Assembly (NCBI GenBank): GCA_963807065.1 | Contig: CAWDZQ010000003.1 | Location: 1,550,001-1,614,000, forward strand | Reading direction: 5' to 3' | Length of the DNA stretch: 64,000 nucleotides | Source: CAWAND01 sp963807065 | GTDB lineage: Bacteria; Chloroflexota; Anaerolineae; Anaerolineales; E44-bin32 | In this document: positions 39,928-48,941 of the stretch, in pieces | Position numbering within the stretch: position 1 is the first letter of the stretch | Layout: each line of letters starts with the position of its first letter | Made by a program: the position numbers and the translations under genes | The notes under the pieces: generated by a model | What the model was told of the DNA's origin: nothing | The model's input: only the letters and a program-made list of their open reading frames with translations | Database searches by the model: none

Positions 39928-40720
39928 CTACGCGATGCTCTGGACACGACCGCCATCCACCTGTATGACTGTGCCCGTCATGTACGAGGCCCGCTCCGAC
40001 GCCAGGAAGGCCACAACATCACCGAACTCCTCTGGGGCACCAATTCTGCCCTGCGGAATGTCTCGAATCCACTCCTGTTGGGCTTCCTCCGACGACAACC
40101 CCCCTGCTTGTGCTCTTCGCTCGAAAAATTGGACTTCGGCCTCAGTCAAGAATGGGCCAGGACACACTACGTGGCTTAGGATGTTCTGCTGCGCATATTG
40201 ATTGGCTATGATTTTGGACAGCCCCAGCAACGGCAATCGAGCTGCGCTCGAAAGCATCAGATCTCCCAAGGGCTGTTTGACTGATGTAGAGGTTATGTGG
40301 ATGATCCTGCCCCATCTCTGATCTTGCATAATTGGAAGCACTTGTCGGCATGCATTCACTGCGGTAATGGTGACGCCGCTAATTGCCTGGTCCCAATCAT
40401 CTTCCGACAACTCACCAAACTTGCCGCCACGCGGAGGCCCCGAGTTTGTTACCAAAATGTCGATGCGTCCGTACGCCTCTTTGGCCCTCCGAATGAGGCT
40501 GGTCAACTGATCGGGCAACGTGATATCGGTTTGTATCGCCAAGACGCGCCTTCCAGCTTCTTGTTCAATCTCCTTTTGGGTATTCTCAAGCGGCTCGTTC
40601 CGACGTGTGCGAGATGACAACATCGGCCCCCTCGCGAGCCAATGAACGCGGACATGCCTTGCCGAGCCCCTGACTTGAGGCCAAAACGACTGCAACTCGC
40701 CCTTTGAGGCCAAGGTCCAT
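39928..40720 (-). pseudogene. SDR-family oxidoreductase with atypical active site (paralogue), one frameshift
   Basis: ATG 40720 opens MDLGLKGRVAVVLASSQGLGK, then SLAREGADVVISHTSERAA and a stop. A one-base change near 40590 continues AGRRVLAIQTDITLPDQL, GRIDILVTNSGPPRGGKFGEL, GRIIHITSTSVKQPLGDLML and YMTGTVIQVDGGRVQSIA. Catalytic Tyr/Lys are replaced (LSSAARLPLL), as in the paralogue at 33.2 kb. About 45% of residues look alike between the two by eye. GGGAGAG upstream serves as ribosome binding site. Confidence 0.78.
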
Positions 40721-40727
40721 TTTGTCC

Positions 40728-42436
40728 CTACTCTCCCGGAGCTGCCGAAATCTTCTTCTCGAATGTTGAAGGAGATTTCATCCCGCGCTGGATATCTCTT
40801 AACTTCAATCTCACCGCCCTCATCCATTTGAACTTCCACACTTGTCTGCCAGTTGGAATCATCGTGTTCAGGACAATCCGTCCGGTAGTGTGCCGATCTA
40901 CTCTCACTTCGAAAGTGCGCTGCTGTCAGAATGAGCTCTCCCGCTAGAGCCATGTTTTCCGCTTCCAAATATTCAGGCAAGGCGTGGGCATTTGAGGGTT
41001 GCCCCTGCGAAATACGCAAACGGATCTCCCTCATCTTCTGAATACCTCGATCTAGAGATTGTCCAGATCTTATGATTCCCCCATGCTTCAGCATGACCTC
41101 CCGAATGTCGTCCTTTAGCGATGAGGCATCTTCCGTACGCATTTGATCTGTTTGAAACCTTCCAAGTCTGGTCTGCCAGAGTTGCACGAGCTTAGTATCA
41201 AGTCCAGGGTCCCCTCGCGATTTGGAGCTCATCCCTGCGTGCTGGCCGGCACGTCTTCCGAATACTTGACCCGCGGGGATCGTGTTCGAATTTAGGCGGT
41301 TTCCGCCATCGACACCGGCCGCCGCTTCTCCGACGGCGTAGAGGCTACCCACCGAGGAATGCCCCCACTCGTCGATCTGTACACCACCCATATGGTAATG
41401 AGCTTCCGGCGCGAGAATGAGCCGCAACTTGGACAGGTCTTGACCCCTCTTGTCGAAGTAATCAGCCACCCGCGGGTTCAATTGCGCAAATCTCTCAAGA
41501 GGGACCTCAGAAAGGTCAAGCAAGACCCCACCTTCAATACCTCGGCCTTCCACAATCTCTGTGTAGATCCCCCGAGCGGCAATATCCCGGGTTGTTGCCT
41601 CCCCGCGATCAGGGTCGATGCCCAACATGAACCTATTGCCATCAGCATTCTTCAGCATTGCGCCAGTGGCGAAGGAAGACGGTTGGATTGGCATGCGACT
41701 GCGAACATGATTGATCAAGCGCCAAGGGTAGAATTGGACGAACTCAAGGTCCCGCAGCATAGCACCTGCTCGGAATGCCAATGCAAGACTATCGCCGGTC
41801 ACATCATTGGGGTTACTGGTGACAGGGTACAGCTGGCCGACGCCTCCCGTGGCCAAGATCGTTTCTCTTGACGAGATGCAAATCAGCTCATGGGTTTGCG
41901 TGTCCAGCGCGATCGCTCCACTGATACCATGGCTGTCTCGCATCAGATCCAGGATCATCACGCGATCAAGGTAAGTTGCGCCAGCAGCAAGATCCTTGAG
42001 GGGAAGAGTGATTCCTGTGCCCTTGTGAGTGACACAGACCGTGACTCTGGGTTTCGAGTGATCTCCACTTGGGTACTGGACATACTTGGATCCGTCCTGT
42101 TCGCGTTCAAACTGCACACCCCACCGGGTAAGCTCCCAGAACCTATCAACAGCTTCGTCACAGAATATACGCACAAGCCTGCGGTCATTGATCTCGCCTC
42201 CACCGGTCATTGTGTCGCGGAAGTGGAGGTCGGGGTTATCGCCGGGATCGGCATGACCAATGGCTACCGTGAAACCTGCCGAGGTGATGGCAGAAGAGCC
42301 AGCGCGCTGCGGATATTCCCTTGGTTGCGACAACGACTCGACAATCTGCAGGCTGGAGCTCAACTGCCGAACGAAGGCCCGCCAGCCCCGCACCGATTAT
42401 CAACACGTCCGATTCTATTGCTCTTACGTCGGCCAA
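40728..42436 (-). pseudogene. FAD-dependent oxidoreductase (fumarate reductase/succinate dehydrogenase flavoprotein family), frameshifted
   Basis: TTG start at 42436: ADVRAIESDVLIIGAGLAGLRSAVEL with the GxGxxG FAD motif. A frame change near 42320 leads to SSAITSAGFTVAIGHADPGDNP, EAVDRFWELTRWGVQFER and ETILATGGVGQLYP. Then come LEFVQFYPW and the substrate/FAD site EAHYHMGGVQIDEWG, VGEAAAGVDGGNRLNSNTIPAGQVFGRRAG. The C-terminal helical domain contains HYRTDCPEHDDSNWQTSV. The end is uncertain: the frame runs into the SDR gene. A shift near 40760 would end it at TAG 40728, just before the SDR start. No iron-sulfur or anchor subunits are adjacent, so it is probably a soluble dehydrogenase. Confidence 0.78.
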
Positions 42437-42580
42437 ATCTCTCCCTCGGCAAATTTATCGTATCTCAAGCACCCGGTGGGTCCGTTCTCATCAACCGCAA
42501 GGCACTCCAAACACCTATGTCAGCGGCCAACCAGCACTTAAGCCAGTTAATGGACCTTCCGACTCCGACGGCTGACGTGC

Positions 42581-42609
42581 TTGACTGAAGCTTGTGGTCC
42601 CTGTAGAAT
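42581..42609 (+). promoter_or_regulatory. Sigma70-type promoter of the ECF-transporter array
   Basis: TTGACT (42581-42586), a 17-base spacer, then TAGAAT (42604-42609). Expected start is near 42616, about 110 bases upstream of the first plus-strand gene. Confidence 0.7.
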
Positions 42610-42613
42610 ATGC

Positions 42614-42635
42614 CCTATAGCATATACGATATAGG
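42614..42635. promoter_or_regulatory. Operator palindrome over the transcription start
   Basis: Inverted repeat CCTATA ... TATAGG around GCATATACGA, placed exactly over the predicted start of the promoter at 42581-42609, in the divergent region between flavoprotein and ECF genes. The likely binder is the GntR/FCD regulator at 46839, whose family uses short AT-rich palindromes. Confidence 0.55.
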
Positions 42636-42727
42636 AACTGCTGACAAGGGAGGAGGAGATTAGATCAGGATCAGCTAGGAGGCGAGGCGCGATCTCCGTG
42701 TCGGATTCGAGAACAGGAGAGAGAACG

Positions 42728-43300
42728 ATGGCACAGGCTACTGAAGGAACCATGGCTCAACGTCCGCAAAGAATGTGGATGACAGATACACGATCCCTGG
42801 TGATGCTCTTGATGCTTAGCGTTGCGGCAAGCGCAATTCAGCAAGTTGCGTTTCGGCTGGATGTTCTTCTAACTGGTGGAACCGGATTTTACGTGGGCCA
42901 GGTTACTATTGTCGCGACATCTTTAGCGGCATCAATACTCTTTGGACCCATCGGCTTCATTCTTCCTGTCATGACTGCCGCCATTGGTGCATTTACATCC
43001 GCCAGCCCGGGCGCCTGGTACTTCATATTTGACAGCATCTGGATTGGCCTGTTAGTTGGCTGGCTTGCTTTCAAGTTCCGTGTTCGGGAAGACCTCGTGA
43101 AGAGAACTGTGCTCTTGGGCGCGTTTTACTCCGTGTTTATCGTTATCCCAGATTATGCGCTATTGTATGTCCTGCTGCTCAGTCTTCCCCCCGGCGCAGG
43201 CGTGGTTGCTTCACTACCTTACATCCCACTGACATGGTTGGGAATCCCGTTTGCTATCGGGCTCGTCAAGGCGATCGAGGCTGCGAATTTGGGGGTCTAG
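42728..43300 (+). CDS. ECF-transporter S-component-like membrane protein
   Basis: About 190 residues with five to six membrane spans (RSLVMLLMLSVAASAIQQVAF, QVTIVATSLAASILFGPIGF, WYFIFDSIWIGLLVGWLAF and others). The repeated small-residue helices and FGPIGFILPVMTAAIGAF loop resemble substrate-binding S components of ECF importers. Position immediately before a T component and two ATPases supports this. The ATG at 42728 follows GGAGAG. The substrate is unknown; S components usually bind vitamins, cofactors or nucleobase-like molecules. Confidence 0.72.
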   Translation: MAQATEGTMAQRPQRMWMTDTRSLVMLLMLSVAASAIQQVAFRLDVLLTGGTGFYVGQVTIVATSLAASILFGPIGFILPVMTAAIGAFTSASPGAWYFIFDSIWIGLLVGWLAFKFRVREDLVKRTVLLGAFYSVFIVIPDYALLYVLLLSLPPGAGVVASLPYIPLTWLGIPFAIGLVKAIEAANLGV

Positions 43301-43335
43301 TGGCCAATCCAGATCATGGCCGTGGTCAACAGTCC

Positions 43336-43377
43336 GAACGGGCATGGGCTGACGTGCAGGTCAGCCCATGCCCGTTC
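43336..43377. other. 18-bp perfect hairpin between S- and T-component genes
   Basis: GAACGGGCATGGGCTGAC (43336-43353) and its exact complement (43360-43377) flank a 6-base loop GTGCAG. The stem is GC-rich with no strong T tract after it, so it may be a partial terminator, an RNA-processing or mRNA-stability element, or a REP-like element. It could set the S:T expression ratio. Confidence 0.6.
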
Positions 43378-43478
43378 AAAGTACGGACCTTTCTTTCGAA
43401 GCCCCGAGTAGTACGGATTTCGAACAGGGGTGGATCAAGAACACATATGGCTAGTGGGCTGAGGAGATAACCCAACGG

Positions 43479-44276
43479 ATGTCGACTGTCACACTTTCCG
43501 TTCGGACTGGTTCGTCACAGATTGATCCTCGCACCAAGCTGGCTTGGCTGACAGTCCTTTTGGTTCTGGTGTTTGCATTCGTTGTGCCGGCGCTCCAATT
43601 CACAATCCTCCTTTTGGTTGTGGGAATGGCAATTGTAGGCGGACGCAGAGGCGACTTCAACTCAAGAGAAATGTTCATCGCGCTCAAATTCCTGGCAGGA
43701 ATGTTGATCATAGTTGTCTTGCTGCAAGGGTTCCTGAAACCAGAGGGTCACGTGATTTTGAGTTTTCCGCTTCTCAAATGGAACGCAATTCTGACCTTCG
43801 AAGGGCTGATTTATGGACTGGTCATTGCATCCAGATTTGTTGTGGTGTCACTCGCTTTTATGATGTTCTTCATGACCACATCTCCATATTCGTTGAGTTT
43901 AGCGCTGTACAAACTTGGACTACCCTACAAGTACGCATATCTTCTGCCCATGGCTCTAGACCAATTCCCGAGGATGGTTACCCTGACAGGTGCGATCGAG
44001 GATGCGCAAGCGTCGAGGGGCTTCTTGATTGAGAAGGGAGGGATCTGGCAGAAGTTCAAGAATTTGATACCAATCATGATCCCTCTGGTGGTCCTTGCTC
44101 TACGAGAAGCCGGAAACATGTCGATTGCTTTGGAACTCAAAGGCTTTGGCCGCACAAATTCAGTTGCCTTCTTGTACGAACAACAACTTTCCAGCTGGGA
44201 TCGGTTGCTTCTTCTTCTGGCTGGAGCGGTGGTCGTCACGATTGTTGTTCTTAAAATCCTGCAGTTACTCGCGTGA
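43479..44276 (+). CDS. ECF-transporter T component (EcfT)
   Basis: 265 residues with 5-6 spans. The start IDPRTKLAWLTVLLVLVF is typical of EcfT. The two cytoplasmic coupling motifs (Ala-Arg-Gly type) are AIEDAQASRGF and ALELKGFGR, which contact the two ATPases. AGGAG lies upstream of the ATG with wide spacing. Intact. Confidence 0.88.
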   Translation: MSTVTLSVRTGSSQIDPRTKLAWLTVLLVLVFAFVVPALQFTILLLVVGMAIVGGRRGDFNSREMFIALKFLAGMLIIVVLLQGFLKPEGHVILSFPLLKWNAILTFEGLIYGLVIASRFVVVSLAFMMFFMTTSPYSLSLALYKLGLPYKYAYLLPMALDQFPRMVTLTGAIEDAQASRGFLIEKGGIWQKFKNLIPIMIPLVVLALREAGNMSIALELKGFGRTNSVAFLYEQQLSSWDRLLLLLAGAVVVTIVVLKILQLLA

Positions 44277-44313
44277 CTGATAGCGGCAAATTCGAACGAT
44301 CGGAGGATGATGT

Positions 44314-45024
44314 TTGCGGAACCTTCTTAGGACTCTTGGCCAGAAGATCGCTCCCGTCCACTCCGCCCTGGTGGTAGTTGACGTCCAGAATGATATGTGT
44401 AGCCCAGATGGGAGTTTCGCGCGTATGGGCATTGACGTATCTCCGATGGCAGATGTTGTTCCGACCATTGCGGAGTTGGCCTCGGCTGCCAAGGAGGCTG
44501 GAGTCCTCACAATCTACACGCAGGTGATAGACAGTGATCTTGTGGCGATCTCGGACCCCTATTACGAGGCGAACCTTGGCTTCTATGAGCTCCACAATCA
44601 TGGGCTGGATGAAGATGGGTTGCCAACTTGGGACTCCCGGCCCTGGGGGGAGAGGTTTTTCCCACCCATCGGCCCCCATCCAGAGGATCCAATCATCATC
44701 AAGCATCGGTTTGGGGCCTTCGCTAGCACAAGACTTGACCAAATACTCCGCAGCAACGGGATCAAGACCTTGATCCTTTCGGGTGTCCTGACAGATGTGT
44801 GTGTGGAATCTACAGCTCGAGCAGCAATTGATCTTGACTACTACGTCGTTGTCGTGGGTGACTGCACCGCCACTTTGACAAGTCAGCGCCAAGAAGCCTC
44901 GCTCAGCATTATGGGGGAAATCATAGCGACGATCAGTTCCCTTCAGGATGTGAAGGAGGTATGGGAGAGGTTTGGTCGGCCACAGACAGATACGGCTGAA
45001 ACGGGCCAGCCCATGGAAAGATGA
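44314..45024 (+). CDS. Isochorismatase-fold cysteine hydrolase (copy 2)
   Basis: 236 residues, intact. SALVVVDVQNDMCSPDGSFA (Asp), IIIKHRFGAFASTRLDQIL (Lys) and LILSGVLTDVCVESTARAAIDLDYYVVVVGD (Cys) give the Asp-Lys-Cys triad. TTG start with GGAGG 8 bases upstream. It lies between EcfT and the ATPases and overlaps the first ATPase (ATGA). Embedding a hydrolase inside a transporter operon suggests that it acts on the imported compound. Confidence 0.87.
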   Translation: MRNLLRTLGQKIAPVHSALVVVDVQNDMCSPDGSFARMGIDVSPMADVVPTIAELASAAKEAGVLTIYTQVIDSDLVAISDPYYEANLGFYELHNHGLDEDGLPTWDSRPWGERFFPPIGPHPEDPIIIKHRFGAFASTRLDQILRSNGIKTLILSGVLTDVCVESTARAAIDLDYYVVVVGDCTATLTSQRQEASLSIMGEIIATISSLQDVKEVWERFGRPQTDTAETGQPMER

Positions 45025-45929
45025 ATGTGAACTTGGCTGACCGGATGAAGAATCGAAGTCCAGAACCAACCGCGATCGAGGTTCGGACACTTACATGCTG
45101 GTACGACAGTTCCCCGAACGGTGGACACCCCGCGTTGTCATTAATTGATCTCAAGATCGATCCAGGCGCTTTTGTTGTCGTCAGCGGACCCAACGGCGCA
45201 GGAAAGACGACACTACTCAACTGTATGTCCGGCGTGATCCCGAAGTTGATCCCGGCTGTTGTGTCCGGGTCAGTCCTCGTCGAAGGAGAGGAAGTAACGT
45301 CCCTTCAAATGGGGGAGCTCGCCAGGAAGATTGGCGTTGTGCTGGAGGATCCTGATACTCAGATCTTCGGATCGACAGTCGATCAGTATCTCGCATTTGG
45401 AATGGAACTCTTGGCATTTTCGCGAGAAGAAATGACTTCAAGGATTCACGAGGCCGCCAACATTGCAGGGATATCTGAATTGTTGGACCGACGTTGTCAC
45501 GGGCTCTCGGGAGGTGAAAAACAGAGAATGGTTGTCGCCTCCATGCTGGTTATGCGCCCCAGAATCATGATTCTGGATGAGCCTACGAGTCAGTTGGATC
45601 CAGTTGGAACCCGCGAAGTGTTTTCCGCGTTGAGGCGCCTCAACCGGGAGTACGAACTCACCATCATCCTTGCATCCCACAAGCTTGGCGAACTCGCACC
45701 CATGGCTACGGATCTGGTAGCGCTTGTTGGGGGCGAGATTCGCGCGAACGGTCAATTTCACAAGGTCTTGGGGGATCAGCTGCAAGACCTGCTATGCCTT
45801 CCGCATGCGACCGACCTCTTCCATGCATGCCGTAACGATGGGCTCACAAATGCCACTCTTCCCCCAACTACGATTGCTGAAGGTGTGCAATTCGTAAGGG
45901 CCCTGCTGGACGGCAAGGAGTACTCGTGA
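45021..45929 (+). CDS. ECF-transporter ATPase 1 (EcfA type)
   Basis: 302 residues. Walker A GPNGAGKTTLLN, Q-loop region VVLEDPDTQIFGSTV, signature LSGGEKQRMV, Walker B RIMILDEPTSQLDP, and switch His in ILASHKLGEL. The EDPDTQIF stretch is typical of ECF ATPases. ATG overlaps the hydrolase stop, and the end overlaps the second ATPase. Confidence 0.9.
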   Translation: MNVNLADRMKNRSPEPTAIEVRTLTCWYDSSPNGGHPALSLIDLKIDPGAFVVVSGPNGAGKTTLLNCMSGVIPKLIPAVVSGSVLVEGEEVTSLQMGELARKIGVVLEDPDTQIFGSTVDQYLAFGMELLAFSREEMTSRIHEAANIAGISELLDRRCHGLSGGEKQRMVVASMLVMRPRIMILDEPTSQLDPVGTREVFSALRRLNREYELTIILASHKLGELAPMATDLVALVGGEIRANGQFHKVLGDQLQDLLCLPHATDLFHACRNDGLTNATLPPTTIAEGVQFVRALLDGKEYS

Positions 45930-46783
45930 GCGGCGACCCTGGGTCAGAAGCGGCAATTGAAGTCCGAGGTCTTCACCACGTCTATGAGGGGGGGATTGAA
46001 GCCTTGAGAGGTGTGGATCTTCGAATTGATCGGGGTGAGGTTCTGGGTGTTGTTGGGCAGAACGGGAGTGGGAAGACTACTCTTGTCCGGCATTTCAATG
46101 GGATCCTTAGACCTACGTCAGGAGACGTCCTAGTTTTCGGACAGAATACCCATGACTTGGACACATCGGTCATAGCAAGAAACGTAGGGTACGTTTTTCA
46201 GAACCCTGACTACCAGCTCTTCCTTCCAACCGTAGAGGAAGAACTACTTTATGGACCAACCAACATTGGAATGGATGAACTTGAGAAGACCAAATCCGTC
46301 GAGTGGGTTATCGCGAGGCTGGGGTTACAGGATTGGAGAGAAAGACATCCTTTCCAGCTAACCAAGCTGAACAGGAAGATCCTGAGTATCGCATGCGTTC
46401 TGGCGATGAAACCACAAATCATCATATTCGATGAACCAACTACAGGCCAGGACAAACTGCACGTTCAGACGATCATGAGTCTTGTTAGGGAGCTCACAGA
46501 GACTGGTCATACCCTTGTAATGGTAACTCATGACATGTCTCTTGTGGCTGAGTACTGCACCCGTGTCGTGGTTCTCTCGACGGGATTGCTGGTCCAGCAG
46601 GGAACGCCATCTCAGGTGTTCTCAGATAGGGATTTGCTGTCTTCTGCGGGCCTGCATCCTCCTGAAATCACGAGCATTGCCCAGGAGGCCGGCTTAGGTT
46701 CTGGGATCCTGACTACGGTCGAAGCCTTGACGCAGATCAAAGGAAGATTGGGATCATCACTATCGGCGCCACTCGCCAGGTGA
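45926..46783 (+). CDS. ECF-transporter ATPase 2 (EcfA' type) with degenerate signature
   Basis: 285 residues. Walker A GQNGSGKTTLVRH, VFQNPDYQLFLPTV (Q-loop), Walker B QIIIFDEPTTGQD and MVTHDMSLV (switch His). The ABC signature LSGGQ is replaced by LTKLNRK, so the site formed with the partner's Walker A may be non-hydrolytic. That asymmetry is known in heterodimeric ABC ATPases. GTG start overlapping the previous stop. Confidence 0.88.
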   Translation: MSGDPGSEAAIEVRGLHHVYEGGIEALRGVDLRIDRGEVLGVVGQNGSGKTTLVRHFNGILRPTSGDVLVFGQNTHDLDTSVIARNVGYVFQNPDYQLFLPTVEEELLYGPTNIGMDELEKTKSVEWVIARLGLQDWRERHPFQLTKLNRKILSIACVLAMKPQIIIFDEPTTGQDKLHVQTIMSLVRELTETGHTLVMVTHDMSLVAEYCTRVVVLSTGLLVQQGTPSQVFSDRDLLSSAGLHPPEITSIAQEAGLGSGILTTVEALTQIKGRLGSSLSAPLAR

Positions 46784-46838
46784 TCTTGTCTCCTGATGGC
46801 GCTTAGGGACCCGTGATTGACAGTTTGGGGAAGATCAA

Positions 46839-47528
46839 ATGGTCACCGGAATAGGAAGACTTGAATCGGGATCACTGCGCACCCAAGTGTACGAGAAGAT
46901 CAAGGAATTGATCTTGATCAATCGTCTCGCTCCTGGTCAGGCGATTGCTATTGATCAGTTGGCAGATGAAATGGGCGTAAGTCACACGCCTATCCGTGAG
47001 GCTTTAGCAATGCTCGAGCTGGACGGACTCGTCAACAACCTCCACCACAGGACGCCGACAGTTACACCAATCTACTCCTCAGACGTGAGAGAAGTCTACG
47101 AGATGAGACGCATCCTGGAATGTTGGGCAGCCCGGAAGGCTGCTCGAGCCTTTGACACTGCTCAGGTGTCTGCTGCCGAGAAGGTTTTGGATGGAATTCG
47201 AACCGGTACCAAGAAGTCCAACTATGATGCCCAAATTGACGCAGACATCAAATTCCACGGCCTGATTGCGGAAGCGGCCGGAAGTGCCCTGTTCCTTCGG
47301 GCCTACGAACTCATAAGCAATCAATCCGTCCGCATAAGATCTCTGGTTAAGTCGCAATCGGCAATGTACATCGACACGATAGTGATGGAGCACTCTTCTA
47401 TCCTCGAGGCCATAAAGGGGGGTGAACAAGACCAGGCCGAAGAACGAATGCTCAGACACTTGAACTCGGCCGAAGCAAGGACCGTGAAAGCCCTTCACTA
47501 TTCCATTAACGGGGAAGGATCGAAGTGA
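46839..47528 (+). CDS. GntR-family (FCD-type) transcriptional regulator
   Basis: 229 residues. N-terminal winged helix: LRTQVYEKIKELILINRLAPGQAI, then QLADEMGVSHTPIREALAMLELDGLV. C-terminal all-helical FCD domain: REVYEMRRILECWAARKAA, DIKFHGLIAEAAGSALFLRAYE, HSSILEAIKGGEQDQAEERMLRHL, with the metal/ligand His and Asp residues. The last gene of the ECF set; probably responds to the imported compound or its product and binds the palindrome at 42614-42635. Confidence 0.88.
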   Translation: MVTGIGRLESGSLRTQVYEKIKELILINRLAPGQAIAIDQLADEMGVSHTPIREALAMLELDGLVNNLHHRTPTVTPIYSSDVREVYEMRRILECWAARKAARAFDTAQVSAAEKVLDGIRTGTKKSNYDAQIDADIKFHGLIAEAAGSALFLRAYELISNQSVRIRSLVKSQSAMYIDTIVMEHSSILEAIKGGEQDQAEERMLRHLNSAEARTVKALHYSINGEGSK

Positions 47529-47792
47529 GTTCTATGCGCCGCCCTTCAAAGACACGACAAATGGGCCAATGAGAAGTGGGGTGAGAGTCTTGCGTTTGAG
47601 ACCTGATGAAGTGTTGCCCTCCAGACTGACCCTCATGGGGGGGGATCGTCACGGGACCTCGACGGCTTGGTCTGCTTACAGTTCGCTCCGTACTCCATTT
47701 GCCATCTGTTTCTCCATTGGATTCGACAACAACTCTCATCAAACCCAGGCAAAGCAATGCCGACCTGGATGGCATGGGAGGAAATTGTCTAG

Positions 47793-48894
47793 GTGAGATC
47801 CGCAAACTCCGAACTTCTCGCCGAAAAACTCCTGCTTTGGGCTGGGCCACTTGCTCCCTTTATTGCAGCCGTTGCTGCCCTGATCTTGGGCACAATGATG
47901 ATTCTCCTCTTGGGGGCCAACCCCTTTACAGCATTTCAGGCGCTCATTACGGGGGCATTTGGGAGCGGCAACTCGATTTCTGACACAGTTGTAAAAGCTA
48001 CCCCCTTGCTCTTCGTGGGCGTGGGTATATGCATTTCCTTTCGAGGGGCAATGATTAATATCGGTGCCGAAGGCCAAATGGTGGTTGGCGGATTGGCAGC
48101 TGCTGCGGCAGCCTTGTCCCTTGGCTCTTGGTCTTCATGGCTCGCGATACCGATCTGCCTAATCTTGGGATTCCTGGCTGGTGCGGTTTGGGGCGCGATC
48201 CCGGGTGCGCTGCGAGCGTATTTCAGAGTGAACGAAATACTCACAACTGTCATGATGAACCAAATTGCAATTCAATTGATGAACTATTTTCTTGGCGGAC
48301 CAATGATGGACCCGGTGCAGATCTTGAAGGGGTCCTTTATTCCTCAGACTGCGCGTCTTCCGCTTAGCACCGATTTACCCCGGTTACCCCCAACGCGCCC
48401 TTCACATTGGGATACTCATAGGGTTGCTGCTTGCCATAGGGGCTTGGGTCTTCCTTTGGAAAACGACCGTCGGATTTCAGGATTCGTGCTGTGGGTCTCA
48501 ACCCGGATGCGGCCCGGAAGGCGGGAAATCAACGTCAAGCTGAACGGTGTCGTGGCCATGGTCCTCAGTGGAGCAATGGCAGGGCTAGGCGGGGCAACTC
48601 AGCTGCTAGGTGTGTACCATGGCATGTTCACAGATGGGTCATCCTTGGCCTTTACCGGCAATGCTGGTTTCAATGGCATCGTGGTTGCTCTCTTTGGCCA
48701 ACTGCATCCTCTCGGCACGATCTCCGCTGCTTTGTTGTTCGGCGGCCTGATTGTGGGAGCAAACAGCATGCAACGAGCGGTTCAGATTCCGACGACAATG
48801 ATTACGGCGCTGAACGGGATTTTAGTGATATTTGTTGTAAGCAGTGAGTATGTTCAAAAACGTTCATCAGAACGACGACAGATCATCAAGGTGA
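47793..48894 (+). pseudogene. BMP-type ABC permease 1 (nucleoside/YufP-like), compensating frameshifts
   Basis: GTG start behind GGAGG. AAALILGTMMILLLGANPFTAF, VKATPLLFVGVGICISFRGAMINIGAEGQMVVGG and RVNEILTTVMMNQIAIQLMNYFLGGP are family-typical. Between about 48360 and 48535 three frame changes alter the expected loop (YPGYPQRA, LLLAIGAWVFLWKTTVGF, RAVGLNPDAARKAG). They cancel out, so KLNGVVAMVLSGAMAGLGGATQLLG reappears in the first frame. The frame then runs straight into permease 2 with no stop; TGA 48892-48894 in another frame is the probable original end. Confidence 0.75.
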
Positions 48895-48941
48895 GGTCAC
48901 TTTCCAACGGAAAGTTCGACCCCTGCAGAGGATGTCTCCTC

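Noticed and set aside
39928..42393. A single 821-codon open frame joining a flavoprotein and an SDR
   Set aside because: The N-terminus of the SDR (MDLGLKGRVAVVLASSQGLG) is present in another frame exactly inside it, with its own start, so this is two genes read through frame changes rather than a fusion protein.
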